Below, in pieces: positions 26,569-38,383 of a DNA stretch of 64,000 bases. Below the pieces are notes generated by a model. The model was given only the letters and a program-made list of their open reading frames with translations, did no database searches and was not told where the DNA came from. The stretch spans positions 1 through 64,000 of the forward strand of contig NZ_BAAADB010000014.1 of NCBI RefSeq assembly GCF_039522025.1. Reading direction: 5' to 3'. Within the stretch, counting starts at the first letter, position 1, and every line of letters begins with the position of its first letter. The position numbers were made by a program, and so were the translations under genes. The stretch is from Deinococcus depolymerans. GTDB taxonomy: Bacteria > Deinococcota > Deinococci > Deinococcales > Deinococcaceae.

Positions 26569-27554
26569 CCCTGATGCAATTACGTGAGGTGTGGGGCAAC
26601 CGCCCGCTGATGGCGGCGTCGGCAGGCGCGTTGATTCAGGACGAGCACGGGCGCGTGCTGCTGCAACGCCGCGGCGACGACGGCCTGTGGGGCGAACCGG
26701 GCGGCGCGCTGGAACCCGGCGAAGCGTTCCTGACCGGCGCCCGCCGCGAACTGTTCGAGGAGACCGGCCTGGACTGCCCGGACCTGACCCTGCTGCCGCT
26801 GCCCGAGGGCCTGCAGGACGGCCCGGAGCTGTTCCACCGCTACCCGAACGGGCACGAGATCTACATCATCGGGATGCGGGCGCACGGCACACTGCCCGCC
26901 GCCGCGCTGGCAGGGGCCGCGCCGGACGACAGCGGCGAGACCCTGGAACTCCAGTGGTTCCCGCTGGACGCCCTGCCGGACCTCAGCAACAACGCCAACC
27001 GCGCCAGCATGAACGTCCTGCGCGCCCGCGCGGGCCTCCCGCCCCTGCCGCTGACGCCCACGCCACCCGCACCGCCGGTCGGGAACTTCCTGATGGAGTT
27101 GCGGCGCGTGATCGGTCCGCGCCCCTGGTTCGCGCCCGGCTCGAACGTCCTCGTCACCGACGACCGGGGCCGCCTCCTGCTGCTGCGGCACGGGCACACG
27201 CGCCTGTGGACGCTGCCCGGCGGCAGCCTGGAACCCGGCGAGACCTTCGCGGGGACCGCCTCCCGCGAACTGTTCGAGGAGACCGGGCTGCACGCCGCCC
27301 ACCTGGAGCCCCTGCACATGTTCGCCGGACCCGAGTACCGCTTCACGTACCCCAACGGGCACATCGTGGACTACGTCTCCGTCCTGTACCGCGCCCACGG
27401 CGTCACCGGCACCCTCACCCCCCAGCCCGGCGAGGTGCTGGAGGTCGGGTGGTTCAGCCCCGACGACCTGCCGGGCGAAGAGGAACTCAGCGGCGAACTG
27501 ATCCGCGCCAACCTCCGCTGGTGGCGCACGCACGGAGACACCCCAGACCAATAA
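26565..27554 (+). CDS. Tandem Nudix hydrolase (two domains)
   Basis: A 329-residue fusion of two Nudix domains. The first box is GGALEPGEAFLTGARRELFEETGL (residues ~45-68), the second GGSLEPGETFAGTASRELFEETGL (residues ~222-245); both keep the REXXEE catalytic core. Each domain also carries a YPNGH segment. The N-terminal domain is a paralogue of the Nudix protein at 23812. The start GTG overlaps the creatininase-family stop by 4 bp. Substrates are unknown. Confidence 0.9.
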   Translation: MTLMQLREVWGNRPLMAASAGALIQDEHGRVLLQRRGDDGLWGEPGGALEPGEAFLTGARRELFEETGLDCPDLTLLPLPEGLQDGPELFHRYPNGHEIYIIGMRAHGTLPAAALAGAAPDDSGETLELQWFPLDALPDLSNNANRASMNVLRARAGLPPLPLTPTPPAPPVGNFLMELRRVIGPRPWFAPGSNVLVTDDRGRLLLLRHGHTRLWTLPGGSLEPGETFAGTASRELFEETGLHAAHLEPLHMFAGPEYRFTYPNGHIVDYVSVLYRAHGVTGTLTPQPGEVLEVGWFSPDDLPGEEELSGELIRANLRWWRTHGDTPDQ

Positions 27555-27558
27555 TCAG

Positions 27559-27589
27559 AGGAGGCCGGAGCACATGGCCCTGGCCTCCT
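27559..27589 (+). terminator. Hairpin terminator after tandem Nudix gene
   Basis: AGGAGGCC (27559-27566) pairs with GGCCTCCT (27582-27589), loop 15 nt, followed by TCTGCC. It lies between convergent genes. Confidence 0.6.
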
Positions 27590-27593
27590 TCTG

Positions 27594-27612
27594 CCTCCCC
27601 TTTAAGGGGAGG
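27594..27612. repeat. GC-rich palindrome CCTCCCC-TTTAA-GGGGAGG
   Basis: A perfect 7-bp inverted repeat with a TTTAA centre, followed by further C/G blocks up to the pheT stop. It resembles the GC-rich repeat family (B) seen around the DUF559 gene and may help terminate pheT. Confidence 0.55.
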
Positions 27613-27633
27613 TGCCCCGGAGGGGCGGAGGGG

Positions 27634-30090
<2,457 letters not shown>

Positions 30091-30125
30091 TGAGTACCTC
30101 TTGAGTTGGTCGGGGGCAGCACTGC

Positions 30126-30168
30126 GGTTCACCCCCTCCCCGACCCTCCCCCCTGAAGGGGGAGGGAG
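30126..30168 (+). repeat. GC-rich repeat, left arm of the DUF559 cassette (B4)
   Basis: Reads GGTTCACCCCCTCCCC, then ACCCTCCCCCCTGAAGGGGG and GAGGGAG. It is the reverse complement of 30554-30593 with about three differences, so the two copies form an inverted pair around the DUF559 gene. Confidence 0.85.
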
Positions 30169-30179
30169 AACAACGCAAT

Positions 30180-30185
30180 TACACT
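30180..30185 (+). promoter_or_regulatory. -10 box TACACT, leaderless GTG start
   Basis: TACACT ends 5 nt before the GTG of the DUF559 gene and lies just inside the left repeat arm, so the promoter travels with the cassette. Confidence 0.5.
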
Positions 30186-30190
30186 GCGGC

Positions 30191-30553
30191 GTGACCCCAC
30201 ATGACGCGCGCACCAGTCCATCCACCGACGTCGCCCGCATGCTGCGCAGGCGCATGACCCCCGAAGAAATCCTGTTGTGGCAGCACCTGCGCCGCAAACA
30301 ACTCGGCGTAACCTTCCGCAGACAGGAACCCATGGGCCGGTACGTCGCGGACTTCGTCTGCTACGAACGCACTCTCGTCATCGAACTCGACGGCAGCCAA
30401 CACCTGAACAGCGACACCGACCGGGAACGCGACGCCGACATGCTCGACCACGGCTTCCAGACCCTGCGCTTCTGGAACAACGAAGTGCGGAGCAACCTCC
30501 CCGGCGTCCTCGAACGAATCCAACAGGTCCTGGACGCCAGAAAGGACCTTTAG
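30191..30553 (+). CDS. DUF559 (Vsr-like) endonuclease-domain protein
   Basis: A 120-residue protein made of little more than a DUF559 domain, related to very-short-patch-repair endonucleases (PD-(D/E)XK fold). Seen motifs: RRRMTPEEILLWQHLRRKQLG (residues ~17-37), FRRQEPMGRYVADFVCY with the first catalytic Asp, VIELDGSQH (Glu-X-Asp pair) and LRFWNNEV. The family's catalytic residues are intact; its natural role is not established. It starts at a GTG set by a -10 box and runs opposite to the pheS-nudix-pheT genes. Inverted GC-rich repeats bracket it closely, the right one beginning directly after its stop codon. Confidence 0.85.
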   Translation: MTPHDARTSPSTDVARMLRRRMTPEEILLWQHLRRKQLGVTFRRQEPMGRYVADFVCYERTLVIELDGSQHLNSDTDRERDADMLDHGFQTLRFWNNEVRSNLPGVLERIQQVLDARKDL

Positions 30554-30593
30554 CTCCTCCCCCTTGAGGGGGGAGGCTGGGAGGGGGTGAACC
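30554..30593 (-). repeat. GC-rich repeat, right arm of the DUF559 cassette (B5)
   Basis: Starts immediately after the TAG of the DUF559 gene and ends GGGAGGGGGTGAACC. It is the inverted partner of 30126-30168 and nearly identical to the copy at 231-270. Confidence 0.85.
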
Positions 30594-30624
30594 GAAGCGC
30601 CACCCAGGCGGTCTCCTGTATCGA

Positions 30625-30700
30625 AGGCACCCCCTCTGCTGCGCAGCTCTTCGAGTCTGTCCCTGCGGGACATCTCCCCCCTCAAGGGAGAGAGTGAAGG
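30625..30700. repeat. Related intergenic repeat with CCCTGCGGGACATCTCCCC motif
   Basis: Contains CACCCCCTCTGCTGCGCAGC, a CCCTGCGGG palindrome and CATCTCCCCCCTCAAGGGAG. It is a further element of the same C-rich/CAAG/G-rich style between the cassette and the Nudix stop codon. I have seen comparable intergenic elements in other high-GC bacteria, but this is recollection, not a search. Confidence 0.5.
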
Positions 30701-30708
30701 CGGGCGGT

Positions 30709-31110
30709 TCATCGCGCAGCCACCTCGCGCACGAGTTCCCTCGCCCGCTCGGGCACGAGGTTCACGCTTTCCAGGTCCGTGAGGGGCACCCATTGCGGCG
30801 AGTACCAGTTCTCGTCGCTGCTGCGGATCGCTTCGGGGCCGTCGCCGAGGCGCATCTCGCCGGACTGCACCTGCGCCTGGAAGTAGTGCTCCAGGTTGCC
30901 GATGTTCTCCAGCACGAGGAGTTCGGGGCCGACCGTGACGGTCAGGTTCACTTCCTCCAGCACCTCGCGGATGCAGGCCTGGGCGGGCGTCTCGCCGTCC
31001 TCGATGCCGCCGCCGGGCAGCGTGGCGTACGCGCGGCCTGCCTTGCGCCGGAGCATGAGTAGCACCTCGGCCTTGTCGTTCAGGATGATGGCGACGGCGC
31101 GGGCTCTCAC
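30709..31110 (-). CDS. Nudix hydrolase in the phe operon
   Basis: A 133-residue single-domain Nudix protein: VAIILNDKAEVLLMLRRKAG at the start, Nudix box GGGIEDGETPAQACIREVLEEVNL (residues ~32-55) with the REXXEE-type core as REVLEEV. It is unlike the two paralogues at 23.8 and 26.6 kb. It starts at a GTG overlapping the pheS stop (GTGA), so it is translationally coupled to pheS. Why a Nudix enzyme is co-made with phenylalanyl-tRNA synthetase is unknown; hydrolysis of dinucleotide polyphosphates made by synthetases is one possible link. Confidence 0.88.
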   Translation of the reverse strand: MRARAVAIILNDKAEVLLMLRRKAGRAYATLPGGGIEDGETPAQACIREVLEEVNLTVTVGPELLVLENIGNLEHYFQAQVQSGEMRLGDGPEAIRSSDENWYSPQWVPLTDLESVNLVPERARELVREVAAR

Positions 31111-32123
31111 TCCAGTTCTCCCCGGAACTGCCCGATGACGCGGGGGTCGTTGGCGTAGAAGTAGCGGATGTCGGGGATCTTGTACTTGAGCATGGCGATG
31201 CGTTCCGGGCCGAGGCCGAACGCGAAGCCGGTCTTGCCCTCGTAGACGCGAGGTTTGCCCTGTGCTTCGCGGAGGTCGTCGACGGCTTTGAAGACGCTGG
31301 GGTGGACCATGCCGCACCCGCCGAGTTCGAGCCATTTGCTCTCGCCGCGGGGGTTGTCCCAGTACACGGCGAAGTCCGCGCCGGGTTCCACGAAGGGGTA
31401 GTAGCTGGGCTGGAAGCGGACCTTGGCGCCTGCGCCGTAGAGGCCGCGGGCCATTTCGGCGATGGTGCCTTTCAGGTCGGCCATGCTGATGTGGTCGCCG
31501 ACGACGAGGCCTTCGAGCTGGTGGAACATGCTTTCGTGGGTGGCGTCGGTGGCTTCGTAGCGGTAGACCTTGCCGCGCACGACGATTTTCAGGTCGGGTT
31601 CGTGCTCCGTCATGTAGCGGATCTGCATGGGGCTGGTGTGGGTGCGCAGCAGGCGGCCGTCCTCGAGCCAGAAGGTGTCCTGGAGGTCGCGGGCGGGGTG
31701 GTACCAGGGGACGTTGAGGGCTTCGAAGTTGTGGTGTTCATCCTCGACTTCGGGCCCTTCGACGACGGTGTACCCGAGGCGTTCGTAGATGCCGGTGAGG
31801 TCGTCGTAGACGCGGTTGATGGGGTGCAGGCCGCCCGCCGGGAGGGGGAGGCCGGGGAGGGTGACGTCGATGGCCTCGCTTTGCAGCTGGGCGTCGAGGG
31901 CTTCGCGCCGCAGGGTGGTTTCGCGGTCGTCGAGGGCAGTCTGGATGGCCTGCCGGACGGCGTTGATTTCCGCGCCGCGTGCCTTGCGTTCTTCGGGGGG
32001 GAGTTTGCCCAGGGTGCCGAGTTCGCGGGTGACGAGGCCGCTCTTGCCGACGTACTTGGTCTTGACGGTCTGGAGCGCTTCGAGGGTGGTGGCCGCCTGG
32101 ATTTCGGGGATGGCTTCGTGCAT
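31107..32123 (-). CDS. pheS: Phenylalanyl-tRNA synthetase alpha subunit
   Basis: A 338-residue class II synthetase subunit. The N-terminal coiled-coil arm spans residues ~5-80; motif 2 lies around VRGKVYRYEATDATHESMFHQLEGLVVG (residues ~190-217) and motif 3 around GFAFGLGPERIAMLKY (residues ~303-318). LELGGCGMVHPSV marks the phenylalanine pocket. GGAGG stands 5 nt before the ATG. The leader carries an intrinsic terminator that looks like an attenuator. Confidence 0.95.
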   Translation of the reverse strand: MHEAIPEIQAATTLEALQTVKTKYVGKSGLVTRELGTLGKLPPEERKARGAEINAVRQAIQTALDDRETTLRREALDAQLQSEAIDVTLPGLPLPAGGLHPINRVYDDLTGIYERLGYTVVEGPEVEDEHHNFEALNVPWYHPARDLQDTFWLEDGRLLRTHTSPMQIRYMTEHEPDLKIVVRGKVYRYEATDATHESMFHQLEGLVVGDHISMADLKGTIAEMARGLYGAGAKVRFQPSYYPFVEPGADFAVYWDNPRGESKWLELGGCGMVHPSVFKAVDDLREAQGKPRVYEGKTGFAFGLGPERIAMLKYKIPDIRYFYANDPRVIGQFRGELE

Positions 32124-32154
32124 GGGTCCTCCGGTGGGGGGAATGAACAGTCTG

Positions 32155-32190
32155 GCAATGAAAAGCCCCGCCTCGCGGGTGCGGGCGGGG
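32155..32190 (-). terminator. Attenuator-like terminator in the pheS leader
   Basis: On the minus strand CCCCGCC (complement of 32184-32190) and GGCGGGG (complement of 32166-32172) form a stem followed by CTTTTCATT. It lies about 32 nt before the pheS start codon, inside the untranslated leader, where a terminator only makes sense as an attenuator. I see no T-box signature; a 19-codon leader frame upstream holds only one Phe codon. Confidence 0.6.
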
Positions 32191-32337
32191 TGACGCGCTG
32201 CGGCCTGTTTCAGGCGAGCGTGACCCCGGTGCGGGTAAACGGCGAAGGTGTACCGGTCCGGGGCGTCATGGGGTTCAGGGTAGCAGGTCCGGGTGGGGTC
32301 CGGGGTGGGGGGCGTGGACGCAGGTGACCGGGTGGTG

Positions 32338-32376
32338 TTGACATCTGCTTGACAGATGCGCGAAGAATGGTATCTC
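32338..32376 (+). promoter_or_regulatory. Promoter with palindromic operator
   Basis: TTGACA at 32349-32354 and an extended TGGTATCTC -10 region (TATCTC 32371-32376) have a 16-bp spacer. The palindrome CATCTG-CTTGA-CAGATG (32342-32358) covers the -35 box and is a likely repressor site. A second TTGACA starts at 32338. The start codon is only 1 nt after the -10, which is unusually close. Confidence 0.5.
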
Positions 32377-32377
32377 G

Positions 32378-33715
32378 ATGTCCAATTCAACCTTCCGGCG
32401 CAGCCTGGTGCTGCTGGCCTCTGTTTCTCTTGCCCTGTCTGCATGCGGTCGCGTGCCGCTCTCGGGGGATGCGCGGCTGTCCACGCTGGCGGCGGCGGGT
32501 GAGCCGGTCATCAACGAGCTGTACTACGACGCGCCGGGCACGGACGCCGGCACGTTCATTGAGCTCAGGGGCCCGGCGGGCGCGAGCCTGAGCGGGTACA
32601 CGCTGGCGGCGTTCGATACGGCGGGCACGCAGTACCGCACCTTGGCCCTGTCCGGGACGATCCCGGCGAGCGGGTACTTCGTGGTGGCGCAGGACACGAC
32701 GGTGGCGAACCGGAATCTGGTGAACGCGGGCGCGGACCTGAACAACGGGGCGGGCAGCCTGCGTCTGCTGAAGAGCACCACGGTCATCGACGCGGTGGCG
32801 TACGGGTCGCCCACCAGCAACAGGGGCGAGGGCACGTCGGCACCCACGACCGGGGCGGGCAGCGCCCTGGCGCGCGTGCCGGACGGGTCGGACACGAACG
32901 TGAACAGCGTGGACTTCAAGGTTCAGGCCGCCACGCCCGGCGCGGCGAACGACGGCGGGACGGGCGGGGGCGGCACGACCGGGAAGAAGGTCCTGTTCGA
33001 TCTGACGAAGGCCGAGGACGCCGGGAACGCCGACTGGCGCATCGATGGGGCGTACAGCGATTACGCGGACGCGCTGCGCGGCCTGGGCTACGTGGTGAGC
33101 ACCCTCACGGGCACGAGCATCACGTCCACCAGCCTGTCGGGCGCGTCGGTGCTGGTCATTCCCGAGCCGCAGAATCCCTTCAGCGACGCCGAGCGCGCCG
33201 CGATCCAGAGCTTCGTGCAGAACGGCGGCGGGGTGTTCATGATCACCGATCACCGTGCCAGTGACCGCAACAACAGCGGCTGGGACAGCCCGGAGGTCTT
33301 TGACGGCTGGGACGGCAGCACGCCCGCCAGCGTCAGCGCCAGCCTGCAGGCCAGCCTGAACAGTGACGTGATCTTCGGGCTGAACGCGTCGTTCAACTCC
33401 AGCTTCAGCGACCCGGTGTACACGGCGACCCCGCTGACCACCCACCCGATCCTCAGCGGCGTGAGCAGCGCCGGGGTGTACGTGGGCACCAGCGTGGACG
33501 TCCTGGCGGGCACGGCCCTGATGGGCACGGGCGGCAAGACGTACCTCGGGGTGAACAGCGTCGGCACGGGCCGCGTGGCGATGTGGGGCGACAGCAGCAC
33601 CTTCGGGGACAACACGTACTCGGACGGCAGCACCGGCACGTACAACAACTGGCCGAATCTCAGCAACGCCACGATGGGCAAGAACATCGTGCGCTGGCTG
33701 GCGAAGGACCTGTAG
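32378..33715 (+). CDS. Lamin-tail-domain lipoprotein
   Basis: A 445-residue exported lipoprotein. The signal peptide ends in the lipobox LSA-C (Cys near residue 23). Residues ~40-190 form a lamin-tail (LTD) domain, starting EPVINELYYDAPGTDAGTFIELRGP. A Gly-rich linker leads to a second domain (residues ~205-445) with KKVLFDLTKAEDAG, VLVIPEPQNPF and NGGGVFMITDHRAS, resembling a DUF4350/glutamine-amidotransferase-like fold. LTD domains accompany secreted nucleases and surface proteins; no nuclease domain is present here. An operator-like palindrome suggests regulation. Confidence 0.82.
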   Translation: MSNSTFRRSLVLLASVSLALSACGRVPLSGDARLSTLAAAGEPVINELYYDAPGTDAGTFIELRGPAGASLSGYTLAAFDTAGTQYRTLALSGTIPASGYFVVAQDTTVANRNLVNAGADLNNGAGSLRLLKSTTVIDAVAYGSPTSNRGEGTSAPTTGAGSALARVPDGSDTNVNSVDFKVQAATPGAANDGGTGGGGTTGKKVLFDLTKAEDAGNADWRIDGAYSDYADALRGLGYVVSTLTGTSITSTSLSGASVLVIPEPQNPFSDAERAAIQSFVQNGGGVFMITDHRASDRNNSGWDSPEVFDGWDGSTPASVSASLQASLNSDVIFGLNASFNSSFSDPVYTATPLTTHPILSGVSSAGVYVGTSVDVLAGTALMGTGGKTYLGVNSVGTGRVAMWGDSSTFGDNTYSDGSTGTYNNWPNLSNATMGKNIVRWLAKDL

Positions 33716-33747
33716 GCCCGTCCGCTTCAGCTGGCCTTCATGTTCCT

Positions 33748-33783
33748 GACCGGGGACCCTGCAGGGGGTTCCCGGTCCTTTTT
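33748..33783 (+). terminator. Intrinsic terminator with T tract
   Basis: GACCGGGGACCC pairs with GGGTTCCCGGTC (one G-U pair, short loop) and is followed by CTTTTT. A textbook Rho-independent terminator for the lamin-tail lipoprotein gene. Confidence 0.9.
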
Positions 33784-33815
33784 CGTGCGTCTGGACGCAT
33801 GCGACCATGCAGGCA

Positions 33816-33872
33816 TGATCGAGTTGACGGTGGTGGAGTGGCGTGCGGGGCGGCGTGCCCGCTGGGACCTGC

Positions 33873-33881
<9 letters not shown>
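33816..33881 (+). CDS. Possible 21-codon leader peptide
   Basis: ATG ... TGA encoding MIELTVVEWRAGRRARWDLHG. Its stop overlaps the first codons of the antiporter gene (ATG at 33873). The antiporter ATG has no ribosome binding site, so coupling to this short frame is possible. There is no independent coding evidence. Confidence 0.25.
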
Positions 33882-35345
<1,464 letters not shown>

Positions 35346-35419
35346 GGACCGGGCGGGGCCGCCGGGGCGGTTGTCTGACCTGCAAAGACACGGGGGCCAC
35401 CGCCCCGCGGCCGCGGTGT

Positions 35420-35425
35420 TACCGT
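35420..35425 (+). promoter_or_regulatory. -10 box TACCGT, leaderless start
   Basis: TACCGT ends 6 nt before the glyA ATG without a Shine-Dalgarno sequence. Confidence 0.5.
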
Positions 35426-35431
35426 GGGTTC

Positions 35432-36658
35432 ATGACGACCACCGCCGATAAATCCGCTGCCCGTGACACGGCACTCTTCGACCTGATCGAACTTGAGGCC
35501 GAGCGGCAGCGCCACGGCCTGGAACTGATCGCCTCCGAGAACTTCACGTCCGCGGCGGTGCGCGAGGCGCAGGGCAGCATCGTGACGAACAAGTACGCGG
35601 AAGGCTACCCCGGCAAGCGCTGGTACGGCGGGTGCGAGGTCGTGGACCGCATCGAGCAGCTGGCCATCGACCGCCTGAAGGAACTGTTCGGCGCGGCGTG
35701 GGCGAACGTGCAGCCGCACAGCGGGTCAAGCGCGAACCTCGCGGTGTACAACGCGCTGATCGAGCCGGGCGACACGGTGCTGGGCATGGACCTGAGCCAC
35801 GGCGGGCACCTGACGCACGGGAACCCTGTGAACTTCTCCGGGCTGCGCTACCGGATCGTGGGGTACAAGGTGAACCCCGAGACGGAACTGATCGACATGG
35901 CGGAGGTCCGCCGGCTGGCGCACGAGCACAGGCCGAAGATGATCATCGCGGGCGCCAGCGCGTACAGCCGCACCATCGACTTCGCGGCGTTCCGTGAGAT
36001 CGCCGACGAGGTCGGCGCGATCCTGTTCGCGGACATCGCGCACATCGCGGGTCTGATCGCGGCGGGCGTGCACCCGAACGCGCTGCCGCACGCGCACGTG
36101 GTGGCCAGCACCACCCACAAGACCCTGCGCGGCCCGCGCGGCGGGATCATCCTCAGCAATGACCCGGAACTCGGCGCGAAGATCGACCGGGCCGTGTTCC
36201 CCGGTTACCAGGGCGGGCCGCTGGAGCACGTGATCGCCGCGAAAGCCGTCGCGTTCGGCGAGGCCCTCACCGACGACTTCAAGGCGTACGCCGCGCAGAT
36301 CATCCGCAACGCCCAGGCCCTCGCGCAGGCCTTCCAGGACAAGGGCTACCGCGTGGTGTCCGGCGGGACCGACAACCACCTGCTGGTGCTGGACCTGCGC
36401 CCCCAGGGCCTGAACGGCACCAAGGCCACGCGCCTGCTCGACGCGAACCACATCACGATCAGCAAGAGCACCCTGCCGTACGACACCGAGAAGATCCTGC
36501 ACGGCGGCGGCATCCGCATCGGCACGCCCGCCGTCACCACGCGCGGCATGGTGGAAAGCGACATGCAGACCGTCGCGGACTTGATCGACCGCGCCCTGAA
36601 AGGCGAGGACGTCAAGGCCGAGGTGCACGCCTTCGCGGGCGGCTTCCCGATTCCCTGA
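35432..36658 (+). CDS. glyA: Serine hydroxymethyltransferase
   Basis: A 408-residue PLP enzyme that interconverts serine and glycine while loading tetrahydrofolate with a one-carbon unit. Signatures: [10 protein letters not shown] (residues ~31-40), [23 protein letters not shown] and the PLP lysine in [13 protein letters not shown] near residue 230; [16 protein letters not shown] closes the active site. Length is typical. It stands alone with a hairpin right after the stop. Confidence 0.96.
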   Translation: MTTTADKSAARDTALFDLIELEAERQRHGLELIASENFTSAAVREAQGSIVTNKYAEGYPGKRWYGGCEVVDRIEQLAIDRLKELFGAAWANVQPHSGSSANLAVYNALIEPGDTVLGMDLSHGGHLTHGNPVNFSGLRYRIVGYKVNPETELIDMAEVRRLAHEHRPKMIIAGASAYSRTIDFAAFREIADEVGAILFADIAHIAGLIAAGVHPNALPHAHVVASTTHKTLRGPRGGIILSNDPELGAKIDRAVFPGYQGGPLEHVIAAKAVAFGEALTDDFKAYAAQIIRNAQALAQAFQDKGYRVVSGGTDNHLLVLDLRPQGLNGTKATRLLDANHITISKSTLPYDTEKILHGGGIRIGTPAVTTRGMVESDMQTVADLIDRALKGEDVKAEVHAFAGGFPIP

Positions 36659-36663
36659 ATGCC

Positions 36664-36694
36664 GTCCGGCGCGGACGGAAACGCCGCGCCGGAC
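36664..36694 (+). terminator. GC-rich hairpin after glyA
   Basis: A perfect 11-bp stem (36664-36674 with 36684-36694) with a 9-nt loop and no T tract, 6 bp after the stop codon. Confidence 0.65.
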
Positions 36695-36811
36695 CGCCCC
36701 ACGCCCGGAGGCCCGCGCAGGAAGGCTGCCGCGCCCCTCCGGGCGACACGCGCGGGCCACGCCAACAAGTGTGAAAATTTCGTCAATCCGCGTGTCATAG
36801 TGAAGCCATCC

Positions 36812-37891
36812 ATGACCGAACAGCCCACCCCTCAGGGGAGCTTCGCTGACCTGACCCTGCAACTCACCCGGCTGGGCCTGAACGCCCAGGATCTCGGGAG
36901 TGCCATGCAACCCGTCCTGGACGCCCTGATCACCCACACCGCCGCCCACGGCGCCGGGTACTTCCAGTGGTGGGAGGCCGGGCAGACCTTCCGCGTCCGT
37001 GCCACCAGCGGCCACCACCCCTGGCACCCCGAATGCGGCCTCCCCGCCACCCTGCCACTCATCCGCACCCTGCGCGCCGCCACCGACGTCGCCTTCTACA
37101 CCGACACCCTCACCCACCCCGCCCTGAGCGGGTTTCCTGCCCTGGGCGTGAACGCCCTGATCGCCGCGCCCGTCCACGACCGCCAGGGCCACCTGATCGG
37201 CGCGCTGCTCGCCCACGCGCACACCCCACACTCCTGGACGGACCTCGAACGCGCCCTGACCGGCAGCGTCACCGGCCTGCTGGCCCTGCTCGCCGCCCGC
37301 CTGGACGCCGAGGAACGCGAACGCGAGGCGCACGAGAGCGCCCTGCGCACCCTGGGCCTGTTCCTGGAAGCACGGGACGCCGAGACCCACGGACACACCG
37401 ACCGCGTCACGCAACTCGCCGTGCAGCTGGGCCGCGCCCTGAATCTCGACGCGGCCAGCCTGTGCGCGCTGCGCTGGGGCGCGTACCTGCACGACATCGG
37501 CAAGATCGCCCTGCCCGACGACGTCCTGCGCTGGCCCGGCCCCTTCAGCCCGGCGCAGCGTGAACGCATGCGCGTCCACGTCCACGAGGGCGTCGCGCTC
37601 GCGCGGCAACTTTCATTCCTGCCGCAACCCGCCCTGGACGTCATCGCCGCGCACCACGAACGCTGGGACGGCAGCGGCTACCCGCTCGGGCAGCGCGGCC
37701 AGGACATCCCCCTCCCGGCCCGCATCTTCGCCGTGTGCGACGTGTTCGACGCCCTGACCAGCAACCGCCCCTACAAGCACGCCTGGAGTACCGACGAGGC
37801 CCTGGCCTTCGTGCAGCAGGGCAGCGGCACGCACTTCGACCCGCAGGTCGTGCAGGCCCTCGTGAAGGTTCTCGGGCACCACGCAGCGTAA
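36812..37891 (+). CDS. GAF-HD-GYP c-di-GMP phosphodiesterase
   Basis: A 359-residue soluble protein. Residues ~25-170 form a GAF-like sensor; residues ~185-355 an HD-GYP domain with HTDRVTQLAVQLG, HDIGKIALPDDVL (HD plus GK), HHERWDGSGYPLG (the GYP loop) and FDALTSNRPYK. The metal and GYP residues are intact, so hydrolysis of c-di-GMP is expected. It would oppose the two diguanylate cyclases in this window. The ATG at 36812 follows an AT-rich upstream region with a CATAGT box 10 nt away. Confidence 0.9.
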   Translation: MTEQPTPQGSFADLTLQLTRLGLNAQDLGSAMQPVLDALITHTAAHGAGYFQWWEAGQTFRVRATSGHHPWHPECGLPATLPLIRTLRAATDVAFYTDTLTHPALSGFPALGVNALIAAPVHDRQGHLIGALLAHAHTPHSWTDLERALTGSVTGLLALLAARLDAEEREREAHESALRTLGLFLEARDAETHGHTDRVTQLAVQLGRALNLDAASLCALRWGAYLHDIGKIALPDDVLRWPGPFSPAQRERMRVHVHEGVALARQLSFLPQPALDVIAAHHERWDGSGYPLGQRGQDIPLPARIFAVCDVFDALTSNRPYKHAWSTDEALAFVQQGSGTHFDPQVVQALVKVLGHHAA

Positions 37892-37941
37892 GCAGGCAGC
37901 ATAGTAAGAATGGCTTATTCTGCCTGAAGACAATCAGGTGC

Positions 37942-37947
37942 TACTGT
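37942..37947 (+). promoter_or_regulatory. -10 box TACTGT, leaderless start
   Basis: TACTGT ends 5 nt before the ATG of the SnoaL-like gene. Confidence 0.5.
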
Positions 37948-37952
37948 AGCCC

Positions 37953-38372
37953 ATGCACCCCGAACAGATCCTCCAGGCCTACGCCGACGCCGTGCACGCC
38001 CGCGACGCCGAAGCCCTGCTGGCCCTGTACCACCCGCACGTCACCGTGTACGACATGTGGGAACACTGGCTCTACGACGGCCAGCAGGCATGGCGCGGCA
38101 TGGTCGAGGGCTGGTTCGCCAGCCTGGGCGACGAGCGGGTGCAGGTCACCTTCGACGATATCCGCAGCACCGTCACGCCGGAGATGGCCCTCGTACACGC
38201 CCTCGTCACCTACGCGGGCCTGAGTGCCAGCGGCGAACGCCTGCGCGCCATGAACAACCGCCTGAGCCTCACCCTCACCCGCAGCGGCGACGGCTGGCTG
38301 ATCCTCCACGAACACAGCAGCGCCCCCGCCGAATTCGAAAGCGGCAAGGTCAACCTCCACCGACCAGCCTGA
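37953..38372 (+). CDS. SnoaL/NTF2-like protein
   Basis: A 139-residue protein with the SnoaL/DUF4440 pattern: [33 protein letters not shown] at the start and a C-terminal strand [14 protein letters not shown]. This cone-shaped fold includes isomerases, hydrolases and small-ligand binders; the role here is unknown. It is a single gene ended by a strong bidirectional terminator. Confidence 0.85.
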   Translation: MHPEQILQAYADAVHARDAEALLALYHPHVTVYDMWEHWLYDGQQAWRGMVEGWFASLGDERVQVTFDDIRSTVTPEMALVHALVTYAGLSASGERLRAMNNRLSLTLTRSGDGWLILHEHSSAPAEFESGKVNLHRPA

Positions 38373-38383
38373 ACGGTCAGGCA

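Noticed and set aside
32338..32358. Palindrome near TTGACAT as a radiation/desiccation response motif
   Set aside because: The Deinococcus motif is centred differently (TTATG...CATAA type arms); the arms here are CATCTG/CAGATG, so I treat it as an unrelated operator.
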